From an uncultured Bacteroidota bacterium (lineage in GTDB: Bacteria > Bacteroidota > Bacteroidia > Flavobacteriales > Flavobacteriaceae), in contig CAILWV010000018.1 in assembly GCA_903838055.1 (NCBI GenBank), forward strand, positions 24,818 to 88,817: DNA of 64,000 nucleotides, given 5' to 3'. The notes beneath the pieces were generated by a model that saw nothing but the letters and a program-made list of their open reading frames with translations, was not told the origin of the DNA and did no database searches. Within the stretch, counting starts at the first letter, position 1; every line of letters starts with the position of its first letter. Made by a program: the position numbers and the translations under genes. Positions 16,317-25,657 of the stretch are shown here, one piece after another.

Positions 16317-17057
16317 TTACAACTCCTTTATAGCGTCTTCATTTATCCAACCGGTACTTTCATCGGTTAGTTGTATTTTTTTCCAGTTTGCAATACTTTC
16401 TAAAACATATACTTTAGTACCTTCGTGAAGTAAAATAGTTTCTGGTCCGTTTGCCTTAGGTTCACCTTTAATCGAAGCAGTTTCTGCAAAAATGATTGCT
16501 GGTTTTTCAGAAGCAATTCTATTTTTTTCATAAATTCCAGAGGAAACGCTTAGTACAATTCCGAGGAAAATAAAGAACATTCCAGAGAAAAATATCCTTT
16601 TTTTAAATGCTGTTCCCGAAAGGTAATATCCAGCAAAAAATACTAATAACAAAAATGCAAAAACTACTGTTATCCATGCCCAGGTATCATAATGATAACT
16701 AGAGGTAAAGTCTTCAATTAGTTTACTAAATCCAACTTTAGGAACCACTTTTATATCGTCAATAGTCATTTTACGAGCAAAATCGAGATTGGTTTTTATT
16801 TCATCATCATTCGGATTTAGTTGCAATGCCTTTTCATAATTATAAACCGCTGGAGCAACTTTATGCAATTTATAATAGCAGTTTCCGATGTTGAAATATA
16901 AATCGGCAGAATGTTCTCCAGAAGCAAGAATACTTTCGTAACTGTTTATGGCTTCGGTATAGTTTTCTTTTTGATATAATTGATTTCCTTTTTCAAAAGC
17001 AGTTTGTGCTGATGACAATTGGAAGATTAATATTAAAATTAAAATAAATTTTTTCAT
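16317..17057 (-). CDS. batE: BatE: TPR and SH3 domain membrane protein
   Basis: Protein of 246 residues: signal peptide 1-17, two to three TPR helices pairs (residues 18-105, with YFNIGNCYYKL and AVYNYEKALQLNPND), two membrane segments (about 128-146 and 157-176), and a C-terminal SH3-like domain (about 190-246, ending GWINEDAIKEL). This is the BatE layout. It is the last gene of the Bat operon and starts 51 nt after batD ends. The Bat proteins are thought to form an envelope complex linked to oxygen tolerance; the biochemical task of BatE is unknown. Confidence 0.85.
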   Translation of the reverse strand: MKKFILILILIFQLSSAQTAFEKGNQLYQKENYTEAINSYESILASGEHSADLYFNIGNCYYKLHKVAPAVYNYEKALQLNPNDDEIKTNLDFARKMTIDDIKVVPKVGFSKLIEDFTSSYHYDTWAWITVVFAFLLLVFFAGYYLSGTAFKKRIFFSGMFFIFLGIVLSVSSGIYEKNRIASEKPAIIFAETASIKGEPKANGPETILLHEGTKVYVLESIANWKKIQLTDESTGWINEDAIKEL

Positions 17058-17108
17058 TTTTTTAAACCGTTAAGAAATTTAGATTCATTACGTTTTTGTA
17101 ATTTTTAG

Positions 17109-18872
17109 TTAGGCTAATTGCTTTTCTAAACTGGATATTATTTCGACTGCCTTATCATAATCTTGTTGAATTGCAACACTAGTTGAAGGAGCATATCGCG
17201 CTAATTCGCAACTTTCAGTAAGAATTATAAATTCTTTTACCGTAGCAGCATCGGCATTTCGCATAAGCAAAATCTCAGAGATTTTATCTTTACTCATTTC
17301 CGAAGTTTCAATGCTCAATTTGGCTTTCAGAAAATTGTGCATAGCTTTTTCAAGTGCAATATAAAATGGCTCTTTGTGTTGGATTTGTTTTTGGGCTTCT
17401 GAAAGATATTTCTTAGCCAAAGCATTTGTTTTTCGTTTTTTATTTCCAATCACATCGGCATCTTCAGTTTCTTTTCTTTTTCTAAAAATAATTAATGCAG
17501 GAATTCCTAAAAAAGGCAAAATCATTAAAGAATAAAACAATCCAGAACCTAAAAAATCATCAGATTTTATTGGTTGTAAAGTAGTTTTTTGTTTGACATA
17601 AGCAAATGCTTTGTTAACAGTTACAGCCACTTTGGAAGCCCCTAAAGGAGTTGTAGAACCGGAATTAGCAATTCCGGGACCATCAATAACATTCAACATT
17701 ATTTCGGGAGAAGTAATGGTTTTATAACTTCCAGTACCTAAATCGAAATAGGTGAAATGCAATGGTTTTATTGGAAAATTTCCTTTCGATTGAGGGATTA
17801 TAGTATATTTATCGGCAATGCTTCCGGTCATTCCTGAAAGTGGTGTGGTTACCTTTTCACTATGTTGTGGATCGTACATCTCTAAATTAGAAGGAACTAC
17901 GGGTTTTGGCAAACTAAATAATTTTAAATTCCCAGTTCCAGTAACAGAAACATCTAAATCTAGAGATTCCCCAAATTTTAATCCGGTTCTTGAAGGCGTA
18001 ACTTTGAAATTAAATCTCCCTACAGCTCCCGAAAAATCAATAGGTTTGCCAGTTTCGGGTAGTGCTTTTACATTAATTACATTACTTCCTGCCGAAACGC
18101 GTTTACTATCTTCAACCAATTGAACTTGACCAAAAAAGTTAGGTCTACCTCTTGGAACTTGGCAATCAATATCTAAAGTAAGTGGTTCTATTTCTAGTTT
18201 CCCTGATTTTTGGGGATAAAGAACTGTTTTTCGCAATACAACATAGCGGTAACGTTGGCCTTTAAACATACCTTCTTCGGCAACTAATTGTTTAATGTCT
18301 ATATTCTGACTCCAAAAATCATTGTATTTTGGCTTGTTTAATTCGCGCCAATTAGTAATTCCGATGTTATAACTAAAATACAATTTATAAACTACAGTAA
18401 TAGGTTCGTTTACATAAGGATTTGTTTTAGAGATATCGGCAACTAAATACAAATTATCATCTGTCCTTACTGCCGCTGGCTCGTTAGGGTCATTAGGTTG
18501 TTGCACTGCATTTGTAACGTTGATTTTAATAGGTAAAGTCTTATATATTTGCCCATTAATTTCAATTGATGCCTGACGGATAAGTAGATTTCCTTTTTGC
18601 AAAGGCAATAAAATATAGGTGTATGATTTTTGAAAAGAGCTTCTACCATTAATCCACGATTGGCTGATGGATTGACTTGGCCCACCCACTACTCTAAAAC
18701 CACAGGCTTCAAAATTAGGAGGCACAAAGTTATCGCCATCTTCATTCATAGAAAAATCGATGCGTACTCTTTCATTTAATCCCAAGGTGTTTTTACTCAC
18801 ATTAGCTTCAAATTTCACTTGAGCTAACAGGGCGTTGGTGGCTATTAAAAATAAGATTAAATATCGTTTCAT
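17109..18872 (-). CDS. batD: BatD family protein
   Basis: Protein of 587 residues with a signal peptide (ends LLAQ), a large periplasmic beta-rich region made of several immunoglobulin-like repeats (for example FEANVSKNTLGLNERVRIDF and FKVTPSRTGLKFGESLDLDV-type segments), one membrane helix at about residues 442-460 (FYSLMILPFLGIPALIIF) followed by RKRK, and a cytoplasmic helical tail. This is the standard BatD order. It follows batC by 32 nt. It probably acts as the large periplasmic scaffold of the Bat complex, by inference from its topology. Confidence 0.9.
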   Translation of the reverse strand: MKRYLILFLIATNALLAQVKFEANVSKNTLGLNERVRIDFSMNEDGDNFVPPNFEACGFRVVGGPSQSISQSWINGRSSFQKSYTYILLPLQKGNLLIRQASIEINGQIYKTLPIKINVTNAVQQPNDPNEPAAVRTDDNLYLVADISKTNPYVNEPITVVYKLYFSYNIGITNWRELNKPKYNDFWSQNIDIKQLVAEEGMFKGQRYRYVVLRKTVLYPQKSGKLEIEPLTLDIDCQVPRGRPNFFGQVQLVEDSKRVSAGSNVINVKALPETGKPIDFSGAVGRFNFKVTPSRTGLKFGESLDLDVSVTGTGNLKLFSLPKPVVPSNLEMYDPQHSEKVTTPLSGMTGSIADKYTIIPQSKGNFPIKPLHFTYFDLGTGSYKTITSPEIMLNVIDGPGIANSGSTTPLGASKVAVTVNKAFAYVKQKTTLQPIKSDDFLGSGLFYSLMILPFLGIPALIIFRKRKETEDADVIGNKKRKTNALAKKYLSEAQKQIQHKEPFYIALEKAMHNFLKAKLSIETSEMSKDKISEILLMRNADAATVKEFIILTESCELARYAPSTSVAIQQDYDKAVEIISSLEKQLA

Positions 18873-18904
18873 TTTTGTATTTCGTAATTTTTATTCCTTG
18901 TTAA

Positions 18905-19678
18905 TTACCAATCTTTCTCGGGTTTTTTCGGATTGGCTTGTACTTTTTGAGCATTGACTTTTTCTTGAACTTTTTTCTCTTCATTGTTAACAGCATCTAA
19001 AAGATTGTCGATTCGTTGTTTCGATGCACCGCTTGGTTTAGGTTGTGGTTTTTCTCCTTCGCCTTTATCTTGTTTATCTTTTTTGTCGTTGCCGTCTTTT
19101 TTATCCTTGTCTTTTTTGTCGCCCTTATCTTTCTTGTCGTCTTTCTTATCTTTGTTTGGATCTTTTTTATCGTCTTTCTTATCCTTGTTTTTGTTATCCT
19201 TGTCTTTGTTCTTATCTTTATTTTTGTCTTTATTTTTGTCTTTCGGCGGCGGATTATCCTTCAGCATTTTTTTGGCTAATGCGTAATTGTAACGTGATTC
19301 CTCATCGGAAGGATCGTTTCGCAATGCATTTTTATATGCTTCAACAGCATTTGAATAATCTTTTTCTTTCATCATGCAATTTCCAATATTGTGGTATGCC
19401 TGATGTTTTTCAGATTTCGTTTTTGCGTCTTTTATTGCTTTTTCAAATTGGTATTTAGCCTCGGCTGCTTGGTTTTGTTTGTAAATAGTGGTTCCTAAAT
19501 TATAAGAAGAAATAGATTTCTTTTTGAACTTTGCTTGCGATAAACGGTAATCTGCCTCTGCATCGACGTAGTTTTTATCCGCAAATTTTTCATTACCATT
19601 AGGCAAAAATTTATCCTTCTCTTGGGATTTAACCACAAAAGAAATTAGAATTAAACAAAATGCTATATATTTTTTCAT
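18905..19678 (-). CDS. batC: BatC: TPR protein with Lys/Asp-rich linker
   Basis: Exported protein of 257 residues: signal peptide 1-18, TPR repeats (about residues 28-140, with AYHNIGNCMMKEKDYSNAVEAY and ALRNDPSDEESRYNYALAKKML), then a low-complexity KD/KN/KG segment from about 146 to 212 built of short DKNK and KKDD units, and a short C-terminal tail ending PEKDW. The charged segment is longer than I would expect for BatC but the tail is typical. Several long open frames on the other strand here are produced by the biased codons and are not genes. It sits between batB and batD. Confidence 0.85.
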   Translation of the reverse strand: MKKYIAFCLILISFVVKSQEKDKFLPNGNEKFADKNYVDAEADYRLSQAKFKKKSISSYNLGTTIYKQNQAAEAKYQFEKAIKDAKTKSEKHQAYHNIGNCMMKEKDYSNAVEAYKNALRNDPSDEESRYNYALAKKMLKDNPPPKDKNKDKNKDKNKDKDNKNKDKKDDKKDPNKDKKDDKKDKGDKKDKDKKDGNDKKDKQDKGEGEKPQPKPSGASKQRIDNLLDAVNNEEKKVQEKVNAQKVQANPKKPEKDW

Positions 19679-19779
19679 ATAATTTAAACCTGTAAGTTGG
19701 GAATTTAAAATAGTTTATATTAAACTTCCAAAACCTCACCCCCGGCCCCTCTCCAAAGGAGAGGGGTGCCGAACTGTGA

Positions 19780-20835
19780 TTATTTTATGTTATTTTTTTC
19801 TTCATTAAACAAATTCATTTTTCTAACCCATTTGGTTTTTCGTTCTGTTAAGAAAATATCTAAAAACAAACAAAAAAATCCAAAGCCTAAAAACCATTGG
19901 AATTGCGATTTATAATCGGCCATCATCATGCCTTCAAATTCAGTTTTTTGGGTGTTATCCAATACTTTTTTTACATAATCTAATACAGTTTTGGTAGAAT
20001 TTCCGTCTATATAACCGCCCCCCTTAGTGCTCTTGGCAATTGCTGCTAAAACGGTTGCGTTTCTTTTGGTAATAACTACTTGGTTGTCTTGATCTTTTTG
20101 GAAACTTTCTATTACTCCATTTCTTTTTAATGGAATTGGTCCTCCGTTTTCGGTTCCAACACCCACGGTAACTATTTTTAATCCTAATTTTTGAGCATCT
20201 TCGGCAGCATTTTGCGCATTATCCGAATGGTCTTCCCCATCGGAAATAATCACTAACAACTTATTGGTTTTGTCTTTTTTGTCAAAGAAATTATTGGCAG
20301 CCAAATCAATTGCTTGGTCGATAGAAGTCCCTTGGGAAGATATCATTCCGGGATTCATAGTTTGCAAAAACATCTTGGCAACAGCATAATCAGATGTCAT
20401 TGGCAATACCGGAAATGCACTTCCTGAATACGCAATAATTCCTATTCTATCACTTCCTAATTGGTTTATTAACTGCGAAACTATTTGCTTACTTTTTTCT
20501 AAACGATTAGGAGCTATGTCTTCGGCCAACATACTTTTTGACACATCAATAGCAAAAACAATATCAATTCCTTGACGTTTTACTTTTTCCATTTTGACAC
20601 CCATTTTAGGGTTCACCAATGCCAAAATTATAAATATCAAGCCAAATACTACCAAAGCAAATTTAAAGGTTGGTTTAAATAACGATTTCTCAGGGCTTAA
20701 TTTTTTTATCAAATCCAAATCGCCAAATGCCACCTGTTTTTTGCGTTTCCAATATTGTACATACAGAAACAGTAGTACCAACATTGGTACAACAAATAAT
20801 AGATACAAATATCCTTTTTCTTCTAATTCGTACAT
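19780..20835 (-). CDS. batB: BatB: membrane vWA protein
   Basis: Protein of 351 residues with two N-terminal membrane segments (about 9-28 and 57-75), a von Willebrand A domain carrying a full MIDAS motif (Asp97, Ser99, Ser101 in AIDVSKS, with SDGED further on) and a C-terminal membrane helix (FLGFGFFCLFLDIFL). Such vWA proteins bind a metal and take part in assembling complexes with MoxR ATPases. It lies 33 nt after batA. Confidence 0.9.
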   Translation of the reverse strand: MYELEEKGYLYLLFVVPMLVLLFLYVQYWKRKKQVAFGDLDLIKKLSPEKSLFKPTFKFALVVFGLIFIILALVNPKMGVKMEKVKRQGIDIVFAIDVSKSMLAEDIAPNRLEKSKQIVSQLINQLGSDRIGIIAYSGSAFPVLPMTSDYAVAKMFLQTMNPGMISSQGTSIDQAIDLAANNFFDKKDKTNKLLVIISDGEDHSDNAQNAAEDAQKLGLKIVTVGVGTENGGPIPLKRNGVIESFQKDQDNQVVITKRNATVLAAIAKSTKGGGYIDGNSTKTVLDYVKKVLDNTQKTEFEGMMMADYKSQFQWFLGFGFFCLFLDIFLTERKTKWVRKMNLFNEEKNNIK

Positions 20836-20868
20836 TTTTTTTCTTTTTTGTCAGAATGACAAGTTTGT

Positions 20869-21873
20869 CTAAATAAAACTCCTAAATATGGTGTTTCTCA
20901 GTAAAACTTCCAATATCAATAATATCCCTGCTATCCATACAAAAGGTCTGAATTTTTCATCGTAATCATAGAATTTCAATTCTTGTATATCAGTAGTTTC
21001 TAATTTATTGATTTCGTTATAAATACTTTCTAGCTTGCTATTGCTGTTAGCCCTAAAGTATTTTCCTCCTGTGTTTGTAGCGATGGTCTTCATCAATTTT
21101 TCGTCAATTTCAACAGGCATCATTTTATATAAAAAATCCCTTCCGTTAGGAGCATATGCATACGGAAACTCGGCCATACCATTAGATCCTAATCCGATGG
21201 TATAAACTTTAATGCCGTATTCTTTTGCAATTTCAGATGCTGTCTCTGGTTCAATAAAACCCGAATTATTAACTCCATCGGTTAGCAAAATAATAATCTT
21301 GCTTTTCGCTTTACTATCTTTTAATCGGTTTACAGCTGTGGTCAATCCCATGCCGATACCGGTTCCGTCTTGAAGCACCTTGTCGTATTTTATATCTTCA
21401 ATTGCTTCTTTAACAATTGCTTTATCGCTTGTAACCGGTGTTTTTGTGTAGGCTTCGGCAGCATAGACTACTACTCCAATTCTATCATTTGGCCTAGCAT
21501 CCACAAAATTAGAAGCTACTTTTTTTAATGCTTCCATTCGGTTTGGCCGTAAATCTTTAGCCAACATACTACTAGAAAGGTCAATTGCCATTACAATATC
21601 TATTCCTTTAGTAGTTTTAGTTTGGTTGCTAATATCTACTGTTCTTGGGCGTGCTAGAGCAATAATTAGTGAGCCTAAAGCCACAATTCTTAAAACATTT
21701 AAATACGGTTTAAGTAATGCTAATTTTGATTTTGAAGCTTTAAAACCACTTACTGAACTTATTTTTAAAGTTGCCGTTTGTTGTTTGCGTTTAAAGAAAA
21801 GCCATGCTATTGCAAATGGAAGTGCCAAAAACAACCAAAAAAATTCCGGATTTAAAAAAGTTACTTTATCCAT
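20869..21873 (-). CDS. batA: BatA: membrane vWA protein
   Basis: Protein of 334 residues with N-terminal membrane segments (about 10-27 and 57-75), a vWA domain with an intact MIDAS (Asp98, Ser100, Ser102 in AIDLSSS; TDGVNNSG later) and a C-terminal helix (FVWIAGILLILEVLL). It is a paralogue of batB next to it. Its start overlaps the stop of the upstream 542-residue gene by one base, so the two are translationally coupled. Confidence 0.9.
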   Translation of the reverse strand: MDKVTFLNPEFFWLFLALPFAIAWLFFKRKQQTATLKISSVSGFKASKSKLALLKPYLNVLRIVALGSLIIALARPRTVDISNQTKTTKGIDIVMAIDLSSSMLAKDLRPNRMEALKKVASNFVDARPNDRIGVVVYAAEAYTKTPVTSDKAIVKEAIEDIKYDKVLQDGTGIGMGLTTAVNRLKDSKAKSKIIILLTDGVNNSGFIEPETASEIAKEYGIKVYTIGLGSNGMAEFPYAYAPNGRDFLYKMMPVEIDEKLMKTIATNTGGKYFRANSNSKLESIYNEINKLETTDIQELKFYDYDEKFRPFVWIAGILLILEVLLRNTIFRSFI

Positions 21874-23501
21874 TATTCCTTGTCATTTTTTAGTTCAACC
21901 GAATTGATAATTCGCTCCAAAATCTTTTTGCCGTACTCGTCTCCTTCTTTATAGGAAACCACTATTTCTTGTAATCCGCCATCTTGTTTAAACAACAAAA
22001 TTTCGTAATACAATTTCTGACTTTTGTTTTGAATTTTATCCAACATTACCATCGTTCCATAAGCTTTAACTCCGGTAATTCCTTTTACAGTATTGAAATC
22101 TTCTTGTTTGAAAATGATATTTTGACCACCAATTGCTTCCCATGATTTGGTATTTCCTTCTAAAACGGTATCAAAATTTACTTCCGTTTCCGTTTTATAT
22201 TTTACTGTAGAAACTACTATATTAAACGAATCCATCATACTTCCGTAACCAAACATTTGCATTTCTTTCAAAACAGCATAAGCATCTTTAGGAAGAATTT
22301 TTGTAACATCCATTCGTTTCAAAACTATAGGCGTTTCAATTTTTACCCCTGGATTTCCATATTCGCTATATACCCATTCTCCTTCCGCTAATTCTTTAGT
22401 AGGATGGCCAATAAAATTATCTTTTACATAATCCCATCCTTTAAAATATATTAAAGCAAAAAACGATAGTAATACTACGGTGATTACAATTCCGATAGTT
22501 GTAATAATTCGAACTTGTTTTTGTTTCTTCAACTTTTGAATTCTTGCCAACTCTCGCTGTTGTTCATTCCATGCTTCTAATTCATCGTCTTGTTCTACTA
22601 GTGTTGGAATGGCTTTGTGGATGGTTACGATAGAACTTGAAATACGTTTTTTATCTTCTTCTATTTCAAAATCTAATGGTTTTACTTTTGCAAATTTTAC
22701 TAAATCTGCTTGCATTAAAACCTTTTCTAGATTCTCAAGAGTTTCTTTGGAAAGTTTCAGTTTCTTTTGATTTGCAACTTTTCGCAAACCTGCAATAAGT
22801 TCGGAAGTAGTGCTTTCCATAGCAGGAATTTCAATTTCTTCCTCTATATAATTTCGAGCAATATTGGTAAGTTCCGAATAATAGGATTTCACTTCTCCCT
22901 TTTGCCAAAGTTCTTTGGTTTCTAATTGTTGCAAAAGAGAAGTTGCTTTTTCAATTGGTGAAGTAAAAACTATTTCTTCTTCTTGAGGGCGGCTTTGGTA
23001 TTTTTTTATTAATCTATATACCAATATTGCGATTCCTATTAAAATTAAAATTCCTAATAAGTACTTCCACCAATTACTAGAAGTTTCTACTTGTGCAACG
23101 TCTTTAACATCGTACATTTTTTGCTTTAAGGTATCCACTTTGACATTGAAAACCTCAACTTTTAAACTATCTGAAAAGGTTGGTTTCCCATTAATTAATA
23201 TGGAAATTCTAGGAATAGTGAATTTACCAGAATCAAATTGGGTTACTCCATATTTCTTAATTAATTCCCATCTATCGTTGGTTTTTACCGTGTCTATTTT
23301 ATAGGAATTTATTACTTCTAGAGCACCAAAGTTTTTAGCTTTAGGAAAAACCACTTTGTCTTTATTACCAACCGTTGTTTTCAAAGTAATTTTAAACTCG
23401 GCTCCAATTTTATTTCGAGTTGTATCTATAGAAGTAGTTACTTTTTGGGCAAAAAGCGACGTTGTTACTACTAATAATACTATGTATAATTTGAATTTCA
23501 T
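21873..23501 (-). CDS. Bat-operon membrane protein (BatD-like N terminus)
   Basis: Protein of 542 residues: signal peptide 1-18, a periplasmic beta domain (about 19-125) similar in style to BatD, a membrane helix near 145-165, a cytoplasmic helical region (about 170-330, with YYSELTNIARNYIEEEIEIPAMESTTSEL, the pattern of DUF4381-type proteins), a second membrane helix near 345-365, and a C-terminal periplasmic domain of about 170 residues. It lies between the DUF58 gene and batA, where flavobacteria often have such a protein. The C-terminal domain is not one I recognise. It is likely part of the MoxR/Bat complex. Confidence 0.7.
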   Translation of the reverse strand: MKFKLYIVLLVVTTSLFAQKVTTSIDTTRNKIGAEFKITLKTTVGNKDKVVFPKAKNFGALEVINSYKIDTVKTNDRWELIKKYGVTQFDSGKFTIPRISILINGKPTFSDSLKVEVFNVKVDTLKQKMYDVKDVAQVETSSNWWKYLLGILILIGIAILVYRLIKKYQSRPQEEEIVFTSPIEKATSLLQQLETKELWQKGEVKSYYSELTNIARNYIEEEIEIPAMESTTSELIAGLRKVANQKKLKLSKETLENLEKVLMQADLVKFAKVKPLDFEIEEDKKRISSSIVTIHKAIPTLVEQDDELEAWNEQQRELARIQKLKKQKQVRIITTIGIVITVVLLSFFALIYFKGWDYVKDNFIGHPTKELAEGEWVYSEYGNPGVKIETPIVLKRMDVTKILPKDAYAVLKEMQMFGYGSMMDSFNIVVSTVKYKTETEVNFDTVLEGNTKSWEAIGGQNIIFKQEDFNTVKGITGVKAYGTMVMLDKIQNKSQKLYYEILLFKQDGGLQEIVVSYKEGDEYGKKILERIINSVELKNDKE

Positions 23502-23543
23502 TTTGTTATATTATACCTAACGATTTAAAATGGCTAGGATATT

Positions 23544-24410
23544 TTATCTTGATTTAAAATAACCCAATAATTTGGTTACATAACTTTCGTCTACACGAGT
23601 ATTTACTGTACCCGAACCACATTTAGAAAATATCTCTTTGAAATACGTTACTTTCTCGTGGTAGTTTTTTTCATAATTCATACGAACACTTTTAGAACTC
23701 GTATCTACCACTAGAATTTCACCTGTTTCAGCATCTTCCATTTCCACCATTCCAATGTTTGGCATTTTTTCTTCGCGTATATCGTACACTCTAATTCCGG
23801 TGATGTCGTGTTTTTTACCTGCAATTTTCAATGTTTTTTCGTAATCTTCTTCCACCATAAAATCGGAAATCAGAAATACAATTGCTTTTTTCTTTTGCGT
23901 TGCCGATAAAAATTTAAGGGCTTGCGATAAATCGGTTTTCTTGCTTTTCGGTTGGAATTCTATCAATTCGCGGATTATTCGCAATACATGGGATTTTCCT
24001 TTTTTAGGCGGAATATACAATTCGATGCCATCGGAAAATAAAATCAACCCTATTTTATCGTTATTTTGAGTTGCCGAAAACGCCATTGTTGCAGCAATTT
24101 CAGTAACTATTTCGCTTTTGAGTTGGTTTTTAGTTCCGAAACTTTCCGATCCCGAAATATCTACCATCAACATCATAGTAAGTTCGCGTTCTTCCTCAAA
24201 AACTTTTACATGGGCTTCATTATATCGTGCCGTAACGTTCCAATCGATAGCACGAATATCATCACCAAACTGGTATTGGCGCACTTCCGAGAAGGTCATA
24301 CCACGCCCTTTAAACGACGTATGGTACTCCCCCGAGAAGATATGATCGCTCAATCGTCGGGTTTTGATTTCTATTTTACGAACTTTACTAAGTAGGTCTT
24401 TCGTCTCCAT
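23544..24410 (-). CDS. DUF58 domain protein
   Basis: Cytoplasmic protein of 288 residues with the DUF58 signature (YQFGDDIRAIDWNVTAR, about residues 47-63) followed by a vWA-like fold (LMVDISGSESFGT). DUF58 proteins are regular partners of MoxR ATPases. It follows moxR by 72 nt, an interval that holds a CAGTG-type hairpin, and precedes the 542-residue membrane protein. Confidence 0.9.
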   Translation of the reverse strand: METKDLLSKVRKIEIKTRRLSDHIFSGEYHTSFKGRGMTFSEVRQYQFGDDIRAIDWNVTARYNEAHVKVFEEERELTMMLMVDISGSESFGTKNQLKSEIVTEIAATMAFSATQNNDKIGLILFSDGIELYIPPKKGKSHVLRIIRELIEFQPKSKKTDLSQALKFLSATQKKKAIVFLISDFMVEEDYEKTLKIAGKKHDITGIRVYDIREEKMPNIGMVEMEDAETGEILVVDTSSKSVRMNYEKNYHEKVTYFKEIFSKCGSGTVNTRVDESYVTKLLGYFKSR

Positions 24411-24430
24411 TATTATGAGTGCTCAGTATT

Positions 24431-24472
24431 CAGTGTTCGGTGCTCAGTCTGATTACTGAACACAGAACACTG
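24431..24472. repeat. CAGTG-type hairpin between moxR and DUF58 genes
   Basis: Two 18-nt arms (24431-24448 and 24455-24472; CAGTGTTCGGTGCTCAGT and its near complement, 16 of 18 paired) with a 6-nt loop. It lies inside the operon and could cause partial termination or protect the 3' end of moxR mRNA. Confidence 0.75.
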
Positions 24473-24482
24473 CAAACTAAAT

Positions 24483-25487
24483 TTAAGGAACCTCTATTTC
24501 GTTTACGATTTTATTAATAATATCAACAGAAGTGATATTTTCAGCTTCGGCTTCATAAGTGATTCCGATTCTGTGTCGCAAAACATCATGTACAACAGCA
24601 CGAACATCCTCTGGAATTACATATCCTCTTCGTTTGATAAAGGCATAACATTTAGCGGCAGTTGCTAGGTTGATGCTTCCACGAGGTGAAGAACCAAAAC
24701 TGATTAAAGGTTTAAGACTTTCTAATTTGTATTGCTCAGGATAACGGGTTGCAAAAATAATATCTAAAATATATTTTTCAATTTTTTCGTCCATATACAC
24801 TTCTCGAACGGCTTCTTGAGCGCGCAAGATTTGGTCAACAGAAACTACTTGGTTTACTTTTTCGTAAGCGCCTTTTAAATTTTGACGAACCACCATACGT
24901 TCTTCTTCCATTTTAGGATAGTCGATAACCGTTTTTAGCATAAAACGATCCACTTGGGCTTCTGGCAAAGGATAAGTCCCTTCTTGCTCAATAGGGTTTT
25001 GTGTCGCCAATACTAAAAATGGCTTGTCTAATTTAAAAGTAGTGTCCCCAATAGTGACTTGTTTTTCTTGCATGGCTTCCAACAAAGCAGATTGTACTTT
25101 GGCTGGAGCTCGATTAATCTCATCGGCAAGGACGAAATTTGCAAAAATTGGTCCTTTTTTAATAGAAAATTCATTTGCTTTAATGTTATAAATCATGGTT
25201 CCAATAACATCTGCAGGCAATAAATCGGGAGTAAATTGGATTCTACTAAAACTTCCATTAATAGCCTGTGACAAGGTATTAATGGCTAAGGTTTTCGCTA
25301 GCCCAGGAACACCTTCAAGCAGGATGTGTCCTTGTCCTAAAAGCCCAATTAACAATCGTTCTACCATGTGTTTTTGACCTACAATTACTTTGTTCATTTC
25401 CATGGTAAGTAAGTCGATAAAAGCACTTTCTCTTTCAATTTTTTCATTGATTGCTCTAATGTCTAAAGCAGCAACATTTTCTTCCAT
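24483..25487 (-). CDS. moxR: MoxR family AAA+ ATPase
   Basis: ATPase of 334 residues with Walker A GVPGLAKT (residues 59-66), Walker B FVLADE (Asp122, Glu123), sensor 1 ATQNP and the arginine-finger region SPRGS. MoxR ATPases act with vWA proteins as chaperones that mature other protein complexes. It is the first gene of the minus-strand run to batE. No good TAnnTTTG element was found in the 170-nt gap to the divergent aldo/keto reductase gene. Confidence 0.93.
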   Translation of the reverse strand: MEENVAALDIRAINEKIERESAFIDLLTMEMNKVIVGQKHMVERLLIGLLGQGHILLEGVPGLAKTLAINTLSQAINGSFSRIQFTPDLLPADVIGTMIYNIKANEFSIKKGPIFANFVLADEINRAPAKVQSALLEAMQEKQVTIGDTTFKLDKPFLVLATQNPIEQEGTYPLPEAQVDRFMLKTVIDYPKMEEERMVVRQNLKGAYEKVNQVVSVDQILRAQEAVREVYMDEKIEKYILDIIFATRYPEQYKLESLKPLISFGSSPRGSINLATAAKCYAFIKRRGYVIPEDVRAVVHDVLRHRIGITYEAEAENITSVDIINKIVNEIEVP

Positions 25488-25657
25488 AAATTCTATTTTT
25501 ATAGTATTTTAAAGGTTCCAAATTTTAACATTTCAAAATTGAAAATTTTATTAGTAAGTCAATGTTAATAATGCGTTAAAACTTACTTTGAATTGTGGGT
25601 TTTAAGGATGATTTATGATTTTGTTTTAGTAATTTTAAACTTTTAAATAGAAATCAC

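Noticed and set aside
19016..19458. Long plus-strand open frames opposite batC
   Set aside because: They come from the AAA/GAT-rich Lys/Asp segment, whose complement has few stops. The encoded Ser/Phe/Leu runs have no protein character.
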